Origin: Clostridia bacterium
GTDB lineage: Bacteria; Bacillota; Clostridia; Oscillospirales; CAG-382
Length of the DNA stretch: 42,717 bases
Assembly (NCBI GenBank): GCA_017397955.1
Contig: JAFQHL010000060.1
Location: forward strand, 1 to 42,717
Reading direction: 5' to 3'
A model generated the notes under the pieces. It made no database searches. It was not told the origin of the DNA and saw only the letters and a list, made by a program, of their open reading frames with translations. Positions within the stretch are counted from its first letter, which is position 1, and each line of letters opens with the position of its first letter. Below are positions 40,151-42,717 of the stretch, one piece after another. The position numbers and the translations under genes were made by a program.

Positions 40151-40171
40151 AAAAGGCACAAACCGCCTTTT
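40151..40171 (-). promoter_or_regulatory. Leader hairpin of the HprK-like operon
   Basis: AAAAGGC (40151-40157) and GCCTTTT (40165-40171) with a seven-base loop, between promoter and SD. It may stabilise or attenuate the transcript. Confidence 0.45.
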
Positions 40172-40182
40172 AATACATTTTA

Positions 40183-40211
40183 ATTATATATTACTTGTCT
40201 CTTAAAGTCAA
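40183..40211 (-). promoter_or_regulatory. Promoter of the HprK-like operon
   Basis: On the minus strand: TTGACT (40211-40206), 17 bases, TATAAT (40188-40183), about 50 bp before the first start codon. Confidence 0.87.
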
Positions 40212-40243
40212 TCTGTTTAAAGTTAAAAACTTTACAAAATTTA

Positions 40244-40272
40244 TTGATTTGAGAAGGAAAAGGTGGTATAAT
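40244..40272 (+). promoter_or_regulatory. Promoter of the phosphoglycerate mutase-like gene
   Basis: TTGATT (40244-40249), 17 bases, TATAAT (40267-40272). Divergent from the HprK-like operon promoter. Confidence 0.82.
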
Positions 40273-40301
40273 GCAAGTTGATAATATTAAGGAAAGGAGT
40301 A

Positions 40302-40328
40302 CATCCTTTTGCCGATTTAAAAAGGATG
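40302..40328 (+). promoter_or_regulatory. Hairpin covering the SD of the mutase-like gene
   Basis: CATCCTTTT (40302-40310) pairs perfectly with AAAAGGATG (40320-40328), nine bases apart. The right arm holds the only SD-like sequence (AAAGGA) before ATG 40338. A better SD, GGAAAGGAG at 40291-40299, lies in front of the hairpin, so an alternative fold or a short upstream peptide may be involved. Confidence 0.6.
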
Positions 40329-40337
40329 CTCGGTTTT

Positions 40338-41552
40338 ATGAAATATATTATTCTTGTTGGCGATGGTATGCCCGACCTGCCTATTGCAGAGCTTGGCGGC
40401 AAAACCCCCATGGCGGCGGCAAACAAGCCTTATATGAACTATATTGCCTCTATGGGTATTAACGGCAGGGCGTTTACCGTGCCTCGCAGTATGACCCCCG
40501 AAAGCGATACGGCAAACCTTGCGCTTATGGGCTATAATCCGGAGATTTATTCCAAGGGTCGCTCTCCTTTGGAGGCGGTAAGTATGGGTATAAATATGGC
40601 AGAGGATGAAACTGCTATCCGCGCAAACCTCGTTGCGCTTTCCGACCTTGGAGAGCCTTATGAAGAAAAGATAATGCTGGACCATTCCTCGGACGAGATT
40701 CCTACGGAAGAAGCACGTATTCTTATAGAAGATTTAAACAAACATTTTGGCGGTGACGTGTTCAGGCTTTATGCAGGTATCAGCTATCGTCATTGCCTTA
40801 TTTGGAAAAACTGCCCGCCTTTTTATGATTTCTCCCGTCCTCATGACATACTTAATGAAACAATAAAGGCGTATTTGCCCACCAAGGATACAAGCCGTCC
40901 CTTCTTAAAGCTTATGAAGGAAAGCTTTGACTTTCTTAACAACCATCCCCTTAACATAAAGCGCGCAGCAGCGGGTAAAAAGAAGGCAAACTCATTGTGG
41001 TTGTGGAGCCCCGGCAAAAAGCCCGCACTTCCTTCTTTCAAGGATATGACAGGGCTGGATGCATCGGTTGTATGCGCCGTTGACCTTATAAAAGGCATAG
41101 GGCTTTGCGCGGGTATGGATGCGCCTGAGGTAGAGGGTGCAACAGGTAATATAGACACCAACTACAAGGGCAAGGCAGATGTTGCACTGCGAGAGCTGAT
41201 GAACGGCAAGGATTTGGTTTACATCCACGTAGAAGCACCTGATGAATGCGGTCACAGAGGCGAGGCAGACAACAAGGTTAAGTCCATAGAGCTTATTGAT
41301 AAAGAAATCTTAGGTTATATGATGAACGAGTTGGATAAGGCAGGGGAACATTATAAGATTTTGCTTACACCCGACCATCCCACACCTATTTCCGCAAGAA
41401 CCCACACCTTGGATGCTGTTCCCTTTGTTATCTACAAAAGCAACCAAAAGCGCAAGGGCAGCATAGAGGTTTATGATGAAAAGAGCGGCTACGAAGGCGG
41501 CGTGTACTTAGAGGACGGCTATAAGCTTATGGACCTGTTCCTTAAAGTGTAA
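40338..41552 (+). CDS. Cofactor-independent phosphoglycerate mutase / homoserine kinase-like
   Basis: A 404-residue member of the alkaline phosphatase superfamily (ApgM group). Metal and phosphate sites are visible: LVGDGMPD at the N terminus, MTPESDTANLALMGYNP with the phosphoserine position, APDECGHRGE, and LTPDHPTP. ApgM enzymes interconvert 2- and 3-phosphoglycerate; a branch with this look has been proposed to act as homoserine kinase in bacteria lacking ThrB. The aspartokinase 5 kb away would fit that role but is in another operon. ATG 40338 gives the family N terminus MKYIILVGDGM. The beta-lactamase-like gene follows after 13 bp. Confidence 0.87.
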   Translation: MKYIILVGDGMPDLPIAELGGKTPMAAANKPYMNYIASMGINGRAFTVPRSMTPESDTANLALMGYNPEIYSKGRSPLEAVSMGINMAEDETAIRANLVALSDLGEPYEEKIMLDHSSDEIPTEEARILIEDLNKHFGGDVFRLYAGISYRHCLIWKNCPPFYDFSRPHDILNETIKAYLPTKDTSRPFLKLMKESFDFLNNHPLNIKRAAAGKKKANSLWLWSPGKKPALPSFKDMTGLDASVVCAVDLIKGIGLCAGMDAPEVEGATGNIDTNYKGKADVALRELMNGKDLVYIHVEAPDECGHRGEADNKVKSIELIDKEILGYMMNELDKAGEHYKILLTPDHPTPISARTHTLDAVPFVIYKSNQKRKGSIEVYDEKSGYEGGVYLEDGYKLMDLFLKV

Positions 41553-41565
41553 CGGAGGCTTTGGT

Positions 41566-42549
41566 ATGACAAAACGAATACTGGTCTTGCTTTTGTGCCT
41601 TGCCTTGTCTATAGGCCTTTGCGCCTGCGGGGGAAAGAATGAAACGGCAGACAGCAAGGCAGAAAGCAGTGTGGAGGAAAGCACAGCGGAGGGAAGCAGT
41701 ATCCCGCCGACGCTTGCAACGGTAAAGCCAAGCCTTAACACGGGTATCAAGTTGCCGGAAAGTATAGAGCAAAGCTATCTTGACACTATAAGGCAGACCT
41801 TGGACAGCGCGCCTTACGCCTGCGCTATGTATTATGTAGATTTGGAAACGGGACTTTCCGTAAGCTATAATCCGGACAGAATGTTTGCCGGTGCCAGCCT
41901 TATTAAAGCCGAATATCTTATGATGGTATTTGACTATATACAGGAAGGCAGGATAAGCTATGACAACGCTTATACCTACACCCCCGGAAACAAGCGTGAC
42001 GGTACCACAAAAATCCCCTATGATTTTGAGTTTGGTGATAAGATTACCGTAAAACAGCTTATAGAATACGTGGTTTGGCACAGCGACAACACGGGCTATA
42101 ATATGCTTCAAAGCTATGTACGCTCTTATTACGATATTTTTGAATGGGCAAGAGAGCGCTACGGCACCAAGTTTGAATACAAAGACTGCAATTGGCTTAA
42201 CGCAAGAGGCGTTACCGAGTGCTGGAAAGATATTTACAAGCGTTATAAAGAGGGCGACGAGGACTATGTTTGGTACGTAAGCTTGCTTTTAGATGCTAAC
42301 GAGAACAAATTTATACGCGGCGGACTTCCCAAGGATGCAAGCGGTAATTATATGTATGAAGTTGCCCACAAATACGGTATGGACATTAACGCCTCTAACG
42401 ATGCGGCAATAGTGTTCTATGAGGAAAGACCTTATTTTTTGGTTGTACTTACCGATTATATAGGCATCAATACCGAGCGTTTTATGAACGAGGTATCCTC
42501 TGAGGTCTTTGCGATGCATGAATATATTTGTTCCTTTGATAAAAACTAA
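41566..42549 (+). CDS. Beta-lactamase-fold (class A-like) serine hydrolase lipoprotein
   Basis: A 327-residue lipoprotein: signal peptide with lipobox LCAC (Cys21), Ser/Glu-rich linker to about 45, then a Beta-lactamase2 domain. SxxK is S111-L-I-K114, the second box is S173-D-N175, and the third is K269-Y-G271 instead of the usual KTG. The typical Glu166 omega loop is not obvious. It is therefore more likely a wall-acting transpeptidase/carboxypeptidase relative or an inactive binding protein than a resistance enzyme. SD CGGAGG is formed just after the mutase stop, so the two genes are co-transcribed. Confidence 0.82.
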   Translation: MTKRILVLLLCLALSIGLCACGGKNETADSKAESSVEESTAEGSSIPPTLATVKPSLNTGIKLPESIEQSYLDTIRQTLDSAPYACAMYYVDLETGLSVSYNPDRMFAGASLIKAEYLMMVFDYIQEGRISYDNAYTYTPGNKRDGTTKIPYDFEFGDKITVKQLIEYVVWHSDNTGYNMLQSYVRSYYDIFEWARERYGTKFEYKDCNWLNARGVTECWKDIYKRYKEGDEDYVWYVSLLLDANENKFIRGGLPKDASGNYMYEVAHKYGMDINASNDAAIVFYEERPYFLVVLTDYIGINTERFMNEVSSEVFAMHEYICSFDKN

Positions 42550-42553
42550 AAAA

Positions 42554-42579
42554 AGGGGTCTGAGTTGTCTCAGACCCCT
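42554..42579 (+). terminator. Hairpin behind the serine hydrolase gene
   Basis: AGGGGTCTGAG / CTCAGACCCCT with a four-base loop, four bases after the stop codon. It is preceded by an A run but not followed by a T run on the plus strand, so it would work better on the minus strand. Confidence 0.65.
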
Positions 42580-42590
42580 CAGCCTGTCGA

Positions 42591-42627
42591 AAAAGCCGTG
42601 TTTGGCGTTAAGCGAAACACGGCTTTT
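42591..42627. terminator. Second hairpin, terminator-like on both strands
   Basis: AAAAGCCGTGTTT / AAACACGGCTTTT with an 11-base loop. A and T ends allow action in both directions, so a minus-strand gene may end just right of the window. From 42628 to the window end I see no gene. Confidence 0.75.
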
Positions 42628-42717
42628 GAGTTGATATAGGTGCAATTTTGAAGAAAAGCGAGTGAAAGAAAGAAAAAACAGTGGTTTTGCGATGTGGATT
42701 TTCATCTTTGAACTTCC

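Noticed and set aside
40271..40462. A 63-codon plus-strand frame starting in the leader of the mutase-like gene
   Set aside because: It runs out of frame into the mutase gene and lacks an SD; the ATG overlaps the -10 box, so it is unlikely to be transcribed.

Overview
The window reads as chromosome of a spore-forming member of the Clostridia, probably an uncultured Oscillospirales- or Christensenellales-type gut bacterium. The signs are CotF-like coat genes, a GerMN lipoprotein, many short lipoproteins with Ser/Glu-rich linkers, an infC-rpmI-rplT operon with a Firmicutes-type leader, strong SD sequences and near-consensus TTGACA-N17-TATAAT promoters. The taxonomic placement is inference; no rRNA is present.

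Left part. Positions 1-413 hold five tRNA genes (Cys, cut by the window edge; Val; Thr; Asp; Gly), a terminator and a GerMN-domain lipoprotein gene. From 9728 down to 1119, on the minus strand, lies a compact set of nine intact phage genes in packaging order: small terminase, large terminase, portal, scaffold, major capsid protein, a small capsid-associated protein, head-tail adaptor, tail-hub/DNA-stabilization protein and a hendecad coiled-coil protein. No integrase, repressor, replication, lysis or receptor-binding gene accompanies it, and host genes with their own promoters and terminators sit directly on both sides. It is either a prophage remnant or a kept (domesticated or satellite-like) head module.

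Middle part (9.8-30.2 kb). This is dominated by envelope functions: a GtrA-like membrane protein, an orphan peptide-binding lipoprotein, an SH3-containing amidase, two tandem PASTA + GHL10 (DUF187) lipoproteins, a GT-C-like membrane protein, an ABC exporter pair behind a promoter with palindromic operator-like sites, two small coat-protein genes (one only 57 codons), an MBL-fold hydrolase coupled to an SGNH esterase, and a 2358-residue cyclic beta-1,2-glucan synthase-like protein (GT84, glycoamylase-like and GH94 modules).

Right part (30.2-42.7 kb). Translation genes on the minus strand (infC with an AUC start, rpmI, rplT, and rpsU with its own promoter) follow an aspartokinase-yigZ-NusG domain II-Gx transporter operon. 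Divergent from this is tRNA-Arg(CCT), followed directly by an interleaved inverted-repeat RNA region and a four-helix-bundle (23S-IVS/Avd-type) gene. Then comes a five-gene minus-strand operon: HprK-like kinase, PqqD-like chaperone, S26-type peptidase, a nucleotidyltransferase fused through one membrane helix to eleven MORN repeats, and a PAP2 phosphatase. This operon is the best candidate for an undescribed modification or export system. The window closes with a cofactor-independent phosphoglycerate mutase/homoserine kinase-like gene behind a hairpin that covers its SD, and a beta-lactamase-fold lipoprotein.
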